Shown: positions 38,322 to 47,506, counted from the first letter of the stretch. The stretch: 64,000 nucleotides of DNA from Nocardioides furvisabuli (GCF_021083185.1 NZ_JAIGQB010000002.1:496001-560000); one strand, 5' to 3'. The notes: a model not told the origin generated them from the sequence alone. Made by a program: numbers and translations.

Positions 38322-38734
38322 GACTGCGCGAGTGCGTCGCGGAGGCGCTCGGCGTACGTCGCCCCCTCGCCGTCGGCGTACTTCGTGCGGGGCCAGAAGA
38401 AGCCGCGCAGCCCGTCGCCCTTGGTGCGCGGGACGACGTGGAGGTGCAGGTGCGGCACCGACTGGCTGACCGTGTTGTTGATCGCGACGAAGGAGCCCTG
38501 CGCGCCGAGGCCGTCCTTGACCGCCGTCGCGATCCGCTGCGCGGCGGCGAGGAAGCCGTCGCGCAGCCCGGCCGGCAGGTCCGGCAGGGTCTCGACGTGC
38601 TCGCGCGGGACGAGCAGGACGTGGCCCTTGAAGACCGGCCGCGTGTCGAGGAAGGCGACGAGGTCGTCGGTCTCGAGGACGAGGTGGCCGGGCAGGTCCC
38701 CGGACACGATCCGGCAGAAGACGCAGTCGGCCAT
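38318..38734 (-). CDS. HIT-family hydrolase
   Basis: 138 residues. The histidine triad HLHLHVV is at 95-101, with CVFCRIVSGDLPGHLVLETDDLVAFLDTRPVFKGHVLLVP at the N-terminus. Cys4/Cys7 fit the zinc site of this HinT-like group. It hydrolyses nucleotide-phosphoramidate or dinucleotide substrates. It ends four bases into the PAP2 3' end and lies after the UvrA-like gene on the same strand. Confidence 0.92.
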   Translation of the reverse strand: MADCVFCRIVSGDLPGHLVLETDDLVAFLDTRPVFKGHVLLVPREHVETLPDLPAGLRDGFLAAAQRIATAVKDGLGAQGSFVAINNTVSQSVPHLHLHVVPRTKGDGLRGFFWPRTKYADGEGATYAERLRDALAQS

Positions 38735-38750
38735 GGCGCCAGTGTGCCCG

Positions 38751-41189
38751 TCAGTCCAGGTGCCGGGCCAGGTGCCGGGCCAGGTAGGGACCGGTGGCGC
38801 TGCCGGGCGCTGCGGCGATGTCGTCCGGCGTCCCGGTGGCCACCACCTGGCCACCCCGGTCGCCGCCGCCGGGGCCGAGGTCGATGACCCAGTCGGCGGT
38901 GGCGATGGTGTCGAGGTCGTGCTCGACGAGCACCACGGTGTTGCCGGCGTCCACCAGCCTGTGCAGCTGGCGCAGCAGCAGCGCGGTGTCGGCGGGGTGC
39001 AGGCCGGCGGTGGGCTCGTCCAGCAGGTAGAGCGCGTGTCCGCGTCGGGCCCGCTGCAGCTCGGTCGCGAGCTTGATCCGCTGCGCCTCGCCGCCACTGA
39101 GCTCCGTGGCCGGCTGACCCAGCCGGAGGTAGCCGAGGCCCACCTCCTGCAGGGTCCGGAGGCTGCGGACGGCGACCGGCACGTCGACCAGGACGTCGGC
39201 CGCCTGGTCGACGGTGAGAGCAAGCACGTCGGCGACGGTGAGGCCGTGCCAGGTGACCTCGAGGGTCTCGGCGTCGTAGCGCGCGCCGTGGCACGTCGGG
39301 CACGGCGCGTAGGTCCCGGGGAGGAAGAGCAGCTCGACCGAGACCGATCCCTCGCCCTGGCAGGTCTCGCAGCGGCCCTCGGCGACGTTGAAGGAGAACC
39401 GGCCGACGCCGTAGCCGCGGGACCTCGCCTCGGGCGTGGCGGCGAACACCTTGCGGACGGCGTCGAAGAGACCGGTGTAGGTCGCGAGGTTGGACCGGGG
39501 CGTGCGACCGATCGGACGCTGGTCGACCCGCACGAGACGGTCGAAGGCCTCGATTCCGGTTGCCTCGTCCACGTCGATCTCGAGCTCGCTCTCCTCGGCG
39601 TCGTCCGGGGCCTGGCCGAGGTGTCGCCGCACGAGCTCGGCGAGCACCTGGGTGACCAGCGTGGACTTGCCCGACCCGGAGACGCCGGTGACCGCGGTGA
39701 GGACGCACAGCGGGAGGTCGACCGAGAGGTCGGTCAGGTTGTGCCTGCTGATGCCGCGCAGGTGGAGCCAGCCGTGCGGGGTGCGACCGTGGCGCTCGAG
39801 CGGGGCCACCCGGCCGAACAGGTGCGCACCCGTCACCGACTCCGCGACCTGCTCGAGCCCCTCGACCGGCCCCGAGTAGAGCACCTGTCCCCCGGCCTCG
39901 CCGGCACCCGGGCCGATGTCGACGATCCAGTCGGCACGGCGTACGACGTCGAGGTCGTGCTCGACCACGAACAGCGAGTTGCCCGAGCGCTTCAGGCGGT
40001 CGAGCACGTCGAGCAGCGGCTCGGCGTCGGCGGGGTGCAGCCCGGCCGACGGCTCGTCGAGCACATAGACGACGCCGAAGAGGCCCGAACGGAGCTGGGT
40101 CGCGATGCGGAGCCGCTGGGCCTCCCCGGGCGAGAGCGTGGTGGAGCTGCGGCCCAGCGCGAGGTAGCCGAGCCCCAGGTCGAGGAGGACCTCCACGCGT
40201 TCCACGACGTCCGCGCAGAGGCGCACCGCGACCTCCGTCTCGCCGTCCACCGGGCGCAGCAGGGCCGCGAGCTCGACGAACGACAGCGCGTTGGTCTCGG
40301 CGATGCTCAGTCCCCGGAAGGTCACCGCGAGGGACTCGGGCCGCAGCCCGGAGCCGTGGCAGACCGGGCAGACGGTGCTGCGGACGAAGCGCATCGCCTT
40401 GTCGCGCATCATCTGGCTCTTGGTGTCGGCCAGCGTGTGGCGCACGTGCTTGCGCGCGCTCCAGAAGGTGCCGTGGTAGTCGCGCCCGGTCGTGTCGTCG
40501 GCCTCGCCGCGCCGGTCGATGAGGACGCGCGGCTGCTCGTCGGTGTAGAGCAGCCAGTCGCGGTCCTTGCGGGACAGCTCGCGCCACGGCACGTCGACGT
40601 CGATGCCGACCGCGTTGGTCACCCGCAGCAGGTTCTTGCCCTGCCAGGCGCCGGGCCAGGCCGCGATCGCGCCCTCGCGGATGCTCAGCGACTCGTCGGG
40701 CACGAGCAGGTCCTCGGCCACGTCGTGCGCCTGCCCCAGCCCGTGACAGGTGGGGCACGCGCCCGCGGCGGTGTTCGGCGAGAACGCCTCGGCCGCCAGC
40801 CTCTCGGCTCCCTCCGGGTAGGTGCCGGCCCGCGAGTAGAGGATCCGGACCAGGTTGGACAACGTCGTCAGAGTCCCGACGCTCGAGCGCGAGCTGGGCG
40901 CGCCGCGCCGCTGCTGGAGCGCCACGGCGGGCGGCAGCCCGGTGATCTCCTGCACGTGCGGAGCGCCGACCTGCTGCAACAGGCGACGGGCGTACGGCGC
41001 CACGGACTCGAAGTAGCGCCGCTGCGCCTCGGCGTAGAGGGTGCCGAAGGCGAGGGACGACTTGCCGGACCCCGAGACGCCGGTGAAGGCCACCATCGCG
41101 TCGCGTGGGAGGTCGAGGTCGACGTCGCGCAGGTTGTTCTCGCTCGCCCTGCGGACGCGGACGAAGTGGTCCGTCGGGTCATGGGTCAC
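38751..41189 (-). CDS. UvrA-like excinuclease ATPase (short UvrA2 type)
   Basis: 812 residues. Two ABC ATPase modules: first Walker A GVSGSGKSSLAF at about 37-48, second [13 protein letters not shown] at about 502-514, with signatures LSPGEAQRLRIA and LSGGEAQRIKLA. CxxC zinc motifs are CPTCHGLG, CPVCHGSG, CETCQGEG and CPTCHGAR. It is about 130 residues shorter than UvrA, consistent with loss of the UvrB-binding insertion, as in UvrA2 proteins tied to DNA-binding drug resistance. Start GTG 41189 with TAGGAA six bases upstream. Confidence 0.9.
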   Translation of the reverse strand: MTHDPTDHFVRVRRASENNLRDVDLDLPRDAMVAFTGVSGSGKSSLAFGTLYAEAQRRYFESVAPYARRLLQQVGAPHVQEITGLPPAVALQQRRGAPSSRSSVGTLTTLSNLVRILYSRAGTYPEGAERLAAEAFSPNTAAGACPTCHGLGQAHDVAEDLLVPDESLSIREGAIAAWPGAWQGKNLLRVTNAVGIDVDVPWRELSRKDRDWLLYTDEQPRVLIDRRGEADDTTGRDYHGTFWSARKHVRHTLADTKSQMMRDKAMRFVRSTVCPVCHGSGLRPESLAVTFRGLSIAETNALSFVELAALLRPVDGETEVAVRLCADVVERVEVLLDLGLGYLALGRSSTTLSPGEAQRLRIATQLRSGLFGVVYVLDEPSAGLHPADAEPLLDVLDRLKRSGNSLFVVEHDLDVVRRADWIVDIGPGAGEAGGQVLYSGPVEGLEQVAESVTGAHLFGRVAPLERHGRTPHGWLHLRGISRHNLTDLSVDLPLCVLTAVTGVSGSGKSTLVTQVLAELVRRHLGQAPDDAEESELEIDVDEATGIEAFDRLVRVDQRPIGRTPRSNLATYTGLFDAVRKVFAATPEARSRGYGVGRFSFNVAEGRCETCQGEGSVSVELLFLPGTYAPCPTCHGARYDAETLEVTWHGLTVADVLALTVDQAADVLVDVPVAVRSLRTLQEVGLGYLRLGQPATELSGGEAQRIKLATELQRARRGHALYLLDEPTAGLHPADTALLLRQLHRLVDAGNTVVLVEHDLDTIATADWVIDLGPGGGDRGGQVVATGTPDDIAAAPGSATGPYLARHLARHLD

Positions 41190-41300
41190 CCGACATTCCT
41201 ACCCCCTCGGGGAGCTGATGCGCTCGCAGGGCAACTTCCAGCCACTACGGTGCGTCTGATAGACCGACACCACATCACGTCACTTCCGGGGGGAACTTCC

Positions 41301-42662
41301 ATGATCCGTGCACGGGCGCTCGTCGCATCGGTCCTGCTGGCAGCGCTGACGACGCCGCAGACAGCCATCGCACCATCCGCCGCCGCGGCCCCCAGCGCCG
41401 CGCAGACCACGGTCGCGCCAGCCGCTGCTGCCGCCCCGGTCCTGCGGAAGTTCGTGGCCTACGGCGACAAGGCCGTGTGGACCCCGAAGGGCAGCCGGCT
41501 CTTCCTGAGCTTCGAGGGTCGTCGTGGCGACCTCGTCACGACCGGCCGCTTCGCGCGGCTGTTCTCCCGTGGGCGTGCGGTGCGTCCGGCCTGGGAGGAC
41601 AGCGACCTCTTCCGGCTGCCGCGCGACGGGCGCTTCACCTTCCGGGTGCCCGCCAACCGGTTCGGCAGGCAGCGCGTGGGCCTGGTCAAGGCCCGCGTCC
41701 ACCGCCTGGCCGTCGACGGCCGCGCGCTCCGCACCTCGAACCGCCGCGGCCACATCGACCTCGCGGCGATCCGCCTCCGTCGCGGCGACCGCGTGACCGT
41801 GGACAGCGGCCGCTACGAGCAGCGGGTCTACCTGCCGGACGGGACCTCCTGCGTCGGTTACGGCGAGCCCCTGCTGCTGCGCCCCGGACACGACATCCGG
41901 GTGGCCAACGACGTCTCGGCCGTCTGCGACGAGGCCCTGCCCGGCCGGACGCTGGTGCGGGTGCGCACCGGCCGTCGTGTCACCGCCGCCCGCGCCGTCG
42001 AGGTGGCCGCACAACCCGACGGCGCACCCGTCACCATCTCGGCCGAGCGCCGCGCGCTGCGCGAGGTCGTGCTCACCTTCGACGGGACGGCCGACGACCT
42101 GGTCTACACCGAGGACGTCGCGGGTGCTCGACTCAGCGACAGCAACAGCGCGCTCGACCGGTGGGGCGCCACGAACCCCGGGCTGCTCAGCCACACCGAC
42201 AGCGTGTCCGAGAGCTTCGTCCTGCGCACCTCCGGCGCGACCGAGATCTCGACCATGACCGACGCGGTGGGCGGCGCGCGCACCGCCACCGTCCGCCTGC
42301 GCAAGGGCGTCCGGGTGGCGGACCTCGTCACCGACGGCCCGACGCTCGACATCTCCCTCGACGGCTCGGGGACGCGCCTCTACGCCTTCGCGACCGGCAC
42401 CGGGCGCCGGCTGGAGAGCACCTCGCAGGACCTGGGTGCCGACGAGGGGTGGTCGGTGGAGCTGGGTCCTCGCTCCCCCTGGACCTGCGGCCAGGAGCCC
42501 GGCGGGCCGCTGGGGTGCGGCGACAACGGCTTCGCCCGGGTCTCAGCCACCGTGCCCGTCGCGACGTCGTACTTCTTCCTGCGCGAGCCGGTCGCGGTCG
42601 CACTGCCCGCACCCGGCGCCACCGGCACGGTGAGCCTGCGGCTGGTGACCCCCAGCCCCTAG
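41301..42662 (+). CDS. Secreted protein of unknown function
   Basis: 453 residues with a signal peptide (1-28, Ala-rich) and an alanine-rich linker to about residue 46. The rest is beta-rich with repeating beta-strand/turn units (FRVPANRFG, RRGDRVTVDSGR, VTFDGTADDLVYTEDV). Two disulfides may form: CVGYG and VCDEA, then CGQEPGG and LGCGDN. No family recognised; probable extracellular multi-domain beta protein. ATG 41301 follows GGGGGGAA. The TAG stop doubles as the next promoter. Confidence 0.75.
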   Translation: MIRARALVASVLLAALTTPQTAIAPSAAAAPSAAQTTVAPAAAAAPVLRKFVAYGDKAVWTPKGSRLFLSFEGRRGDLVTTGRFARLFSRGRAVRPAWEDSDLFRLPRDGRFTFRVPANRFGRQRVGLVKARVHRLAVDGRALRTSNRRGHIDLAAIRLRRGDRVTVDSGRYEQRVYLPDGTSCVGYGEPLLLRPGHDIRVANDVSAVCDEALPGRTLVRVRTGRRVTAARAVEVAAQPDGAPVTISAERRALREVVLTFDGTADDLVYTEDVAGARLSDSNSALDRWGATNPGLLSHTDSVSESFVLRTSGATEISTMTDAVGGARTATVRLRKGVRVADLVTDGPTLDISLDGSGTRLYAFATGTGRRLESTSQDLGADEGWSVELGPRSPWTCGQEPGGPLGCGDNGFARVSATVPVATSYFFLREPVAVALPAPGATGTVSLRLVTPSP

Positions 42663-42665
42663 GCT
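42660..42665 (+). promoter_or_regulatory. -10 box of leaderless promoter (BtuF-like gene), built on the preceding stop codon
   Basis: TAGGCT begins with the TAG stop of the secreted-protein gene and lies six bases before ATG 42672. Confidence 0.55.
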
Positions 42666-42671
42666 CGCGCG

Positions 42672-43544
42672 ATGCGCATCGTGTCCCTCATCCCGTCCGC
42701 GACGGAGATCCTCTTCGCGGTCGGAGCCGGTGACGACGTGGTCGGGGTGACCTTCGAGTGCGACCACCCGCCTGCCGCGCGCGAGCGCCGCGTGGTGTCG
42801 ACGTCGGCCATGCCCGAGGGGCTGACGCCGAAGGAGATCGACGACTTCGTCGGGGCCGCGACGGCGGCGGGCGAGGACCTCTACCGCCTCGACGCCGGCG
42901 CGCTCGCCGAGATCGACGCCGACCTCGTGGTCACCCAGGACCTGTGCGCGGTGTGTGCCGTGGACGTGTCCACCGTCGACGACGCCCTCTCCCACCTCGG
43001 CTGCCGGGCGGAGGTGGCGACGATCGACCCGCACGTCCTCGACGACGTGCTGGCCTCGATCACCGAGGTCGGCCGGCTGACCGGCCGCGAGTCCGGGGCC
43101 GCGGAGCTGGTGCGGTCCCTCGAGCAGCGCCTGTCCGCGGTGGCCGAGCGGGTCGCCGGTCGACCTCGACCCCGGGTGCTGGTGCTCGAGTGGACCGACC
43201 CGCCCTTCGCGCCGGGGCACTGGATCCCCGAGATGGTCGAGCGCGCCGGCGGCGATCCCACCCTCGGCACGGCCGGCGCGAGGTCGACCCGGATCACCTG
43301 GGACGAGGCCACCGGCTCCCGACCGGACGTGGTGGTCTGCGCGCCCTGCGGGTTCGACCTCGCGGGCAGCGCGGCGCTCGCCCAGGACGTACGCCACCGC
43401 TTCCCCGGCGTGCCGGTGTGGGCGGTGGACGCCGACGGCCAGTTCGCCCGGCCGGGCCCGCGGCTCGTCGACGGGGTCGAGGTGCTGGCCAGCATCCTGC
43501 ACCCGGAGGTCGATGAGCCCTCGCCCCACGCCCGTCAGGTCTGA
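42672..43544 (+). CDS. Cobalamin-type substrate-binding protein, BtuF-like, without signal peptide
   Basis: 290 residues. MRIVSLIPSATEILFAVGAGDDVVGVT is the start of the BtuF/FepB-like fold (SLIPSATE), followed by VTQDLCAVCAVD (CxxC) and VVCAPCGFDLAG (CxxC). No signal peptide or lipobox precedes it, so it is probably cytosolic; related actinobacterial proteins are annotated as cobalamin-binding. No permease or ATPase is next to it. The two CxxC motifs could hold a metal or a disulfide. Leaderless promoter. Confidence 0.82.
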   Translation: MRIVSLIPSATEILFAVGAGDDVVGVTFECDHPPAARERRVVSTSAMPEGLTPKEIDDFVGAATAAGEDLYRLDAGALAEIDADLVVTQDLCAVCAVDVSTVDDALSHLGCRAEVATIDPHVLDDVLASITEVGRLTGRESGAAELVRSLEQRLSAVAERVAGRPRPRVLVLEWTDPPFAPGHWIPEMVERAGGDPTLGTAGARSTRITWDEATGSRPDVVVCAPCGFDLAGSAALAQDVRHRFPGVPVWAVDADGQFARPGPRLVDGVEVLASILHPEVDEPSPHARQV

Positions 43545-43608
43545 CGCCCCGTCGGAAATCGCGAAAACGCCGACGGTCGTCGACGCGCTCGCGCACGATG
43601 GGCGCACC

Positions 43609-44793
43609 ATGCTCCTCACCCGGGTCGTCCGTGTCCTCGCCTCCGCCGTCCTGGTGGCGGTGCCCCTGGCCGTGCCCGGCGCAAGCCCCGCGGCGCCGGC
43701 CGCGACGGTGTCCGCCGCTGCGCAGGCGTCCACCCGTACGTCGTTGCCGGTCTGGCTCGCGCCTGTCGGCGCCCACGTCGAGAACCCGACCAACCCGCTG
43801 GCGGGACGTCGGTGGGGCGTCTACGAAGGACCGCAGGACCAGGTGTGGCGACCCTTCACCACGGCGACCGGACGCAAGCGGGAGGCGCTCGCCGTCATCG
43901 CCGAGCGGCCCCGCACCAAGTGGTACGGCGCGTTCGTGCCCGACCACCGCATCCGCACGACGGTGACCGACTACGTCGCGTCCGCGCAGGACGGCAACCC
44001 CGAGACCCTGGCCCAGATGGCCGTCTTCAGGATGAAGCCGTGGGAGGGCGAGGCCTGCAGGCGCCCGACGACACCCGCCGAAGCGGCCAGCTATCGCGCC
44101 TGGATCACCGAGCTCGCCGCCGGCATCGGCAGCGCGCACACTCTCGTGGTGATGCAGCCCGACGGACCGTTCCTGCTCTGCGCGCCGGACCGTGCGGCGA
44201 AGTCCGAGCTGCTCACCTGGGCCACCCAGACGCTGAGCGCCTTGCCGAACACCAGCGTCTACATCGACGCGGGCGCGGCCGACTGGTGCGAGAACGGCAC
44301 TGCTCAGGAGTCGTTCCGCTGCGCCGAGATCCTGAAGCTCTCCGGCATCCAGTACGCCCGCGGCTTCGCGCTCGACTCCACCCACTACGCCGGTCCGGTC
44401 GAGAACATCGACCGCGGCAGCGAGATCCTGGCGCTGCTGGAGGCCGACGGCTACGGCGAGAAGCACTTCATCGTCGACACCGCGAAGTCCGGCCGACCCA
44501 CCCTGTGGCGCGACATGGTCCCGGCGACGAAGAGGGACCTGAAGGACAACGCGCGCACGTGCAGGATCAGGGCGATGAAGCGCTGCGTCACCCTCGGGAT
44601 CCCGCCGACGCCGCGCCCGGCCGACCCGCAGTGGGGGTTGCCCCCCGAGCAGCGCGCGGTGGCCGCGAGGTCCGTCGACGGCTTCGTCTGGTTCGGCCGC
44701 CCCTGGCTGTACAACCAGGCCGACCCGTTCGTGGCCCGTCGCGCGCTCGACATGGTCCGGACGACGCCCTGGACGGCGACCGGCCCCCGCTGA
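43609..44793 (+). CDS. Glycosyl hydrolase family 6 (secreted endoglucanase/cellobiohydrolase-like)
   Basis: 394 residues with a signal peptide (1-30) and no binding module. GH6 motifs: WYGAFVPDHRI, VVMQPDGPFLLC (Asp185, the probable catalytic acid), FALDSTHYAGP and HFIVDTAKSG, then WFGRPWLYNQ. It should cut beta-1,4-glucans such as cellulose. ATG 43609 is chosen because the signal peptide begins there; ATG at 43513 would overlap the BtuF-like gene. The usual linker and cellulose-binding domain are missing. Confidence 0.82.
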   Translation: MLLTRVVRVLASAVLVAVPLAVPGASPAAPAATVSAAAQASTRTSLPVWLAPVGAHVENPTNPLAGRRWGVYEGPQDQVWRPFTTATGRKREALAVIAERPRTKWYGAFVPDHRIRTTVTDYVASAQDGNPETLAQMAVFRMKPWEGEACRRPTTPAEAASYRAWITELAAGIGSAHTLVVMQPDGPFLLCAPDRAAKSELLTWATQTLSALPNTSVYIDAGAADWCENGTAQESFRCAEILKLSGIQYARGFALDSTHYAGPVENIDRGSEILALLEADGYGEKHFIVDTAKSGRPTLWRDMVPATKRDLKDNARTCRIRAMKRCVTLGIPPTPRPADPQWGLPPEQRAVAARSVDGFVWFGRPWLYNQADPFVARRALDMVRTTPWTATGPR

Positions 44794-44800
44794 CGACTCG

Positions 44801-45292
44801 TCAGGTCCTCTCGTCGCGGACCAGCACGTCGAACGGCCGTCCGTCGCGACGGGCGGCGAACGACCCGACCACCTCGAAACCGAGCGACTCGACCGTACGC
44901 CGCGCGCGGACGTTGAACGACGCGACCGTGACCCGGAAGGCGGCGGGCACGAGCCGCTCTCGTCCGAAGTCGAGCCCGGCGGCGATCGCCGACCGGCCCA
45001 GGCCCTGTCCGGTCAACGACGGTCGCAGTCCTCCCCCGGTGTCGAGGGCCGAGTCGTCGTAGTCCCAGCCGGGCACCCGGCCGTCCGGACCGAAGGACCG
45101 GAAACCGATCAGCTCATCGCCCGTCACGACGGCGTGGAAGCCGGACTGCGGGGCGAGCAGATCGTCCGGCGCGGCGTCCGTCATGTCGTAGACGTCGTAC
45201 GGCGGGGCGTAGCGCCACGTCGCGATGTCCTCGGCGTGCGCGCGGGTCAGCGGCGCGATGCGGATGGACGCGGGATCGACAGCAGGATGCAC
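44801..45292 (-). CDS. GNAT-family N-acetyltransferase
   Basis: About 163 residues. Acetyl-CoA motif A is RPSLTGQGLGRSAIAAGLDF (Q/R-x-x-G-x-G/A) and the C-terminal beta-bulge VASFNVRARRTVESLGFEVVG. Substrate unknown (amine of a small molecule or protein). The start is not certain: GTG 45292 gives VHPAVDPASIRIAP. Convergent with the GH6 gene and divergent from the glycosyltransferase gene. Confidence 0.75.
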   Translation of the reverse strand: MHPAVDPASIRIAPLTRAHAEDIATWRYAPPYDVYDMTDAAPDDLLAPQSGFHAVVTGDELIGFRSFGPDGRVPGWDYDDSALDTGGGLRPSLTGQGLGRSAIAAGLDFGRERLVPAAFRVTVASFNVRARRTVESLGFEVVGSFAARRDGRPFDVLVRDERT

Positions 45293-45381
45293 GCGCGCAT
45301 GTTCCCACCAGGCCACCCACGGGGTGGTCCAGACCGGTCGATCGCGGCCATCCGATGTGGCCGCTGCGTCGAACCCCGTGC

Positions 45382-47493
45382 ATGGCTCAGTCTCTCCAGC
45401 GCGCCCTCGACGAGGTCCAGCAGGCACCGTTCGTCGTGGACGTGCTGCGCAGCGGGGACCGCCTGGCAGCTGCCGCCGGCGGCGAGGACGGACCGGCAGC
45501 GGTCCGACTGCTCGCCGGGGTGGTCCAGGAGCCCGACGAGCTGACCGCTGTCGCGGCCGTGCACGCCCTCGCCCGGGTGTTCGACGACGGCGCGGACGCG
45601 GTGCTCACGGAGCTGCTCTCGCACCCCCGGCCCTTCCTGCGCGAGCACGCGAGCTGGGCCCTCCAGCGCCGGCTCCCCCGCATCGACGCGATCGGCCGGC
45701 TGGTCGGGGTCGTCGTCACCGGGGGGTTCCCCGGCGTCCTCGCGCAGCGCACGCTCGGCCAGTGGGGTGACTGTGCGCCCGAGCAGGTCGCGCTCGCCGT
45801 CGAGGGTGCGCTCGCCGGTGCGTCCGGTCCGTCGATCCGCAGCAGGCTGGTCGAGACCCTCGGCCTGGTGCCCGGCCCGCTCGCCGGCCGCGCGTTGCTC
45901 GCGCACGCGACCGACGCCCACGAGCACCCGGCGGCACGGGCGTCCGCCGTCGCCGCGCTCGGCGACCGCCCGGCCGACGGCGCTGCAGTGGCAGTCGTCC
46001 GCGGCCTCAGCACCACCGAGGGCGACCTGGGCGACGTGGCCCGGCTCGCCGCGATCGACCTCGGCCTCGACGTCGTCGAGCACGGCGGGTCCGGGACCGG
46101 CCTGACCGTCGCCCAGCTCTTCCTGCACGCCGACATCGACCGCGACATCAGCCGGGCGGGCGCCGGGGACAACGGCGGTGTCGCCACCCTGCTGGTCCGG
46201 CTGGGCGACGCGCTGGCGACGGGGCCGGGCGTCGGCCGGGTGCTGACCCTGTCCCGGGGCACCGCGCGCGACGCCCGGGACGCCCTGGCGCCGGCGGACG
46301 GGCACCTGCTGACCCCGGTGCCCCTCCTTGCCGAGGCCACCTCCGCCCCGCAGGCCTGGCCCTCGCGGATCGCGGCGGAGCGCGGGATCCGTCGCGTGCT
46401 GCGCACGCACCGCGCCGACGTCCTGCACCTGCGGATGGCCGAGGTGGGCAGCCTGGCCGCCGCCGAGGTGGCCCGCGAGCTGGGCATCCCGGTGGTCTTC
46501 ACCCTCGCGCCCGACCCCCACGCCGTGATCCACGCGCTCGACATGACGGGCGGTCTGCACCGGGGCAACTTCGGCACGGAGGACGCCCGGGAGCACTACT
46601 GGTTCCGGGCGCGGCTCGTGCAGCGACTGGCCGAGGAGTCCGCCCACATCGTCCTCTTCCCCCGGCCCGAGCTCCAGCACGACATGCGCGAGCTCCTCGG
46701 CCTGGACGTGGCCGGGCAGCCCGGCAGGTTCACCGTGGTGCCGGAGGGCATCGACCTGGGCGTCAGCGCCGCGGCCGCCGCCGAGCTGGAGCGCCCCGGG
46801 TCGCCCGGACCGGCACTGGCCGAGCTCGACGCGCTCGTCGCCGCACTCCCCGAGCACCGGCGCCGACTGCCGCTGGTGGTCAGCGTGGGGCGCCTCCACC
46901 GGGTCAAGGGGATGGCGACCCTGGTCGAGGCCTGGGCCGGTGACCCGGAGCTGGCCGAGCGGTGCAACCTGCTCGTCGTCGGCGGGGACCTCGCCGACCC
47001 GTCCCAGGACGAGCGCGAGCAGCTGAGCCGGATCGCGGAGGTGCTCGCGCGGTTCCCCGGGGCGGCCGACGGCCTGCTGATGCCCGGCCACCGCCCCAAC
47101 GACGTCGTCGCGGTGTGGCTCGCGGCCGCCTGCGAGGGCCGGGCGGACGGCATCGGCCCCGCCGGGGTCTACGTGTGCAGCAGCCTCAAGGAGGAGTTCG
47201 GCCTCGCCCTGCTGGAGGCGCTGGCCTCCGGCCTCGTCGTGGTGGGCCCGGCAGCCGGTGGTCCGGCCACCTACATCGACGACGGGGTGACCGGGGTGCT
47301 GGTCGACACGCGCCGGCCCGACGAGGTGGCTCGCGCCATCCGGGCAGCGTTCGACCTCGCCACCGCACCCGGGCAGGCCGAGCGGGTGCGCCGGGCCCGG
47401 GAGCGGATCGACGCCGACTTCACCGTCCAGGCGATGTCCAAGCGTCTGAGCACCATCTACGCCGGCGCTGTCCGGACCGCCGCCCGCTCGTGA
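45382..47493 (+). CDS. HEAT-repeat and GT4 glycosyltransferase fusion protein
   Basis: 703 residues. About residues 1-235 are alpha-helical repeats of the HEAT type (ALARVFDDGADAVLTELLSHPRPFLREHASWALQRRL is a typical unit). About residues 240-700 form a GT4 glycosyltransferase: DNGGVATLLVRLGDAL at the N-terminal domain, LVVSVGRLHRVKGM, and EEFGLALLEALASGLVVVGPAAGG with the E-x7-E motif. It resembles sucrose-phosphate-synthase-like GT4 enzymes. The HEAT part may bind a partner. Followed 13 bases later by a GT1 gene. Confidence 0.8.
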   Translation: MAQSLQRALDEVQQAPFVVDVLRSGDRLAAAAGGEDGPAAVRLLAGVVQEPDELTAVAAVHALARVFDDGADAVLTELLSHPRPFLREHASWALQRRLPRIDAIGRLVGVVVTGGFPGVLAQRTLGQWGDCAPEQVALAVEGALAGASGPSIRSRLVETLGLVPGPLAGRALLAHATDAHEHPAARASAVAALGDRPADGAAVAVVRGLSTTEGDLGDVARLAAIDLGLDVVEHGGSGTGLTVAQLFLHADIDRDISRAGAGDNGGVATLLVRLGDALATGPGVGRVLTLSRGTARDARDALAPADGHLLTPVPLLAEATSAPQAWPSRIAAERGIRRVLRTHRADVLHLRMAEVGSLAAAEVARELGIPVVFTLAPDPHAVIHALDMTGGLHRGNFGTEDAREHYWFRARLVQRLAEESAHIVLFPRPELQHDMRELLGLDVAGQPGRFTVVPEGIDLGVSAAAAAELERPGSPGPALAELDALVAALPEHRRRLPLVVSVGRLHRVKGMATLVEAWAGDPELAERCNLLVVGGDLADPSQDEREQLSRIAEVLARFPGAADGLLMPGHRPNDVVAVWLAAACEGRADGIGPAGVYVCSSLKEEFGLALLEALASGLVVVGPAAGGPATYIDDGVTGVLVDTRRPDEVARAIRAAFDLATAPGQAERVRRARERIDADFTVQAMSKRLSTIYAGAVRTAARS

Positions 47494-47506
47494 CAGCGTT
47501 GCACCC

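Noticed and set aside
38385..42662. A very long open frame (over 1,400 codons) on the plus strand
   Set aside because: It runs antisense through the UvrA-like and HIT genes and only becomes real at 41301, where the secreted-protein gene starts. Long antisense frames are common at this GC level.
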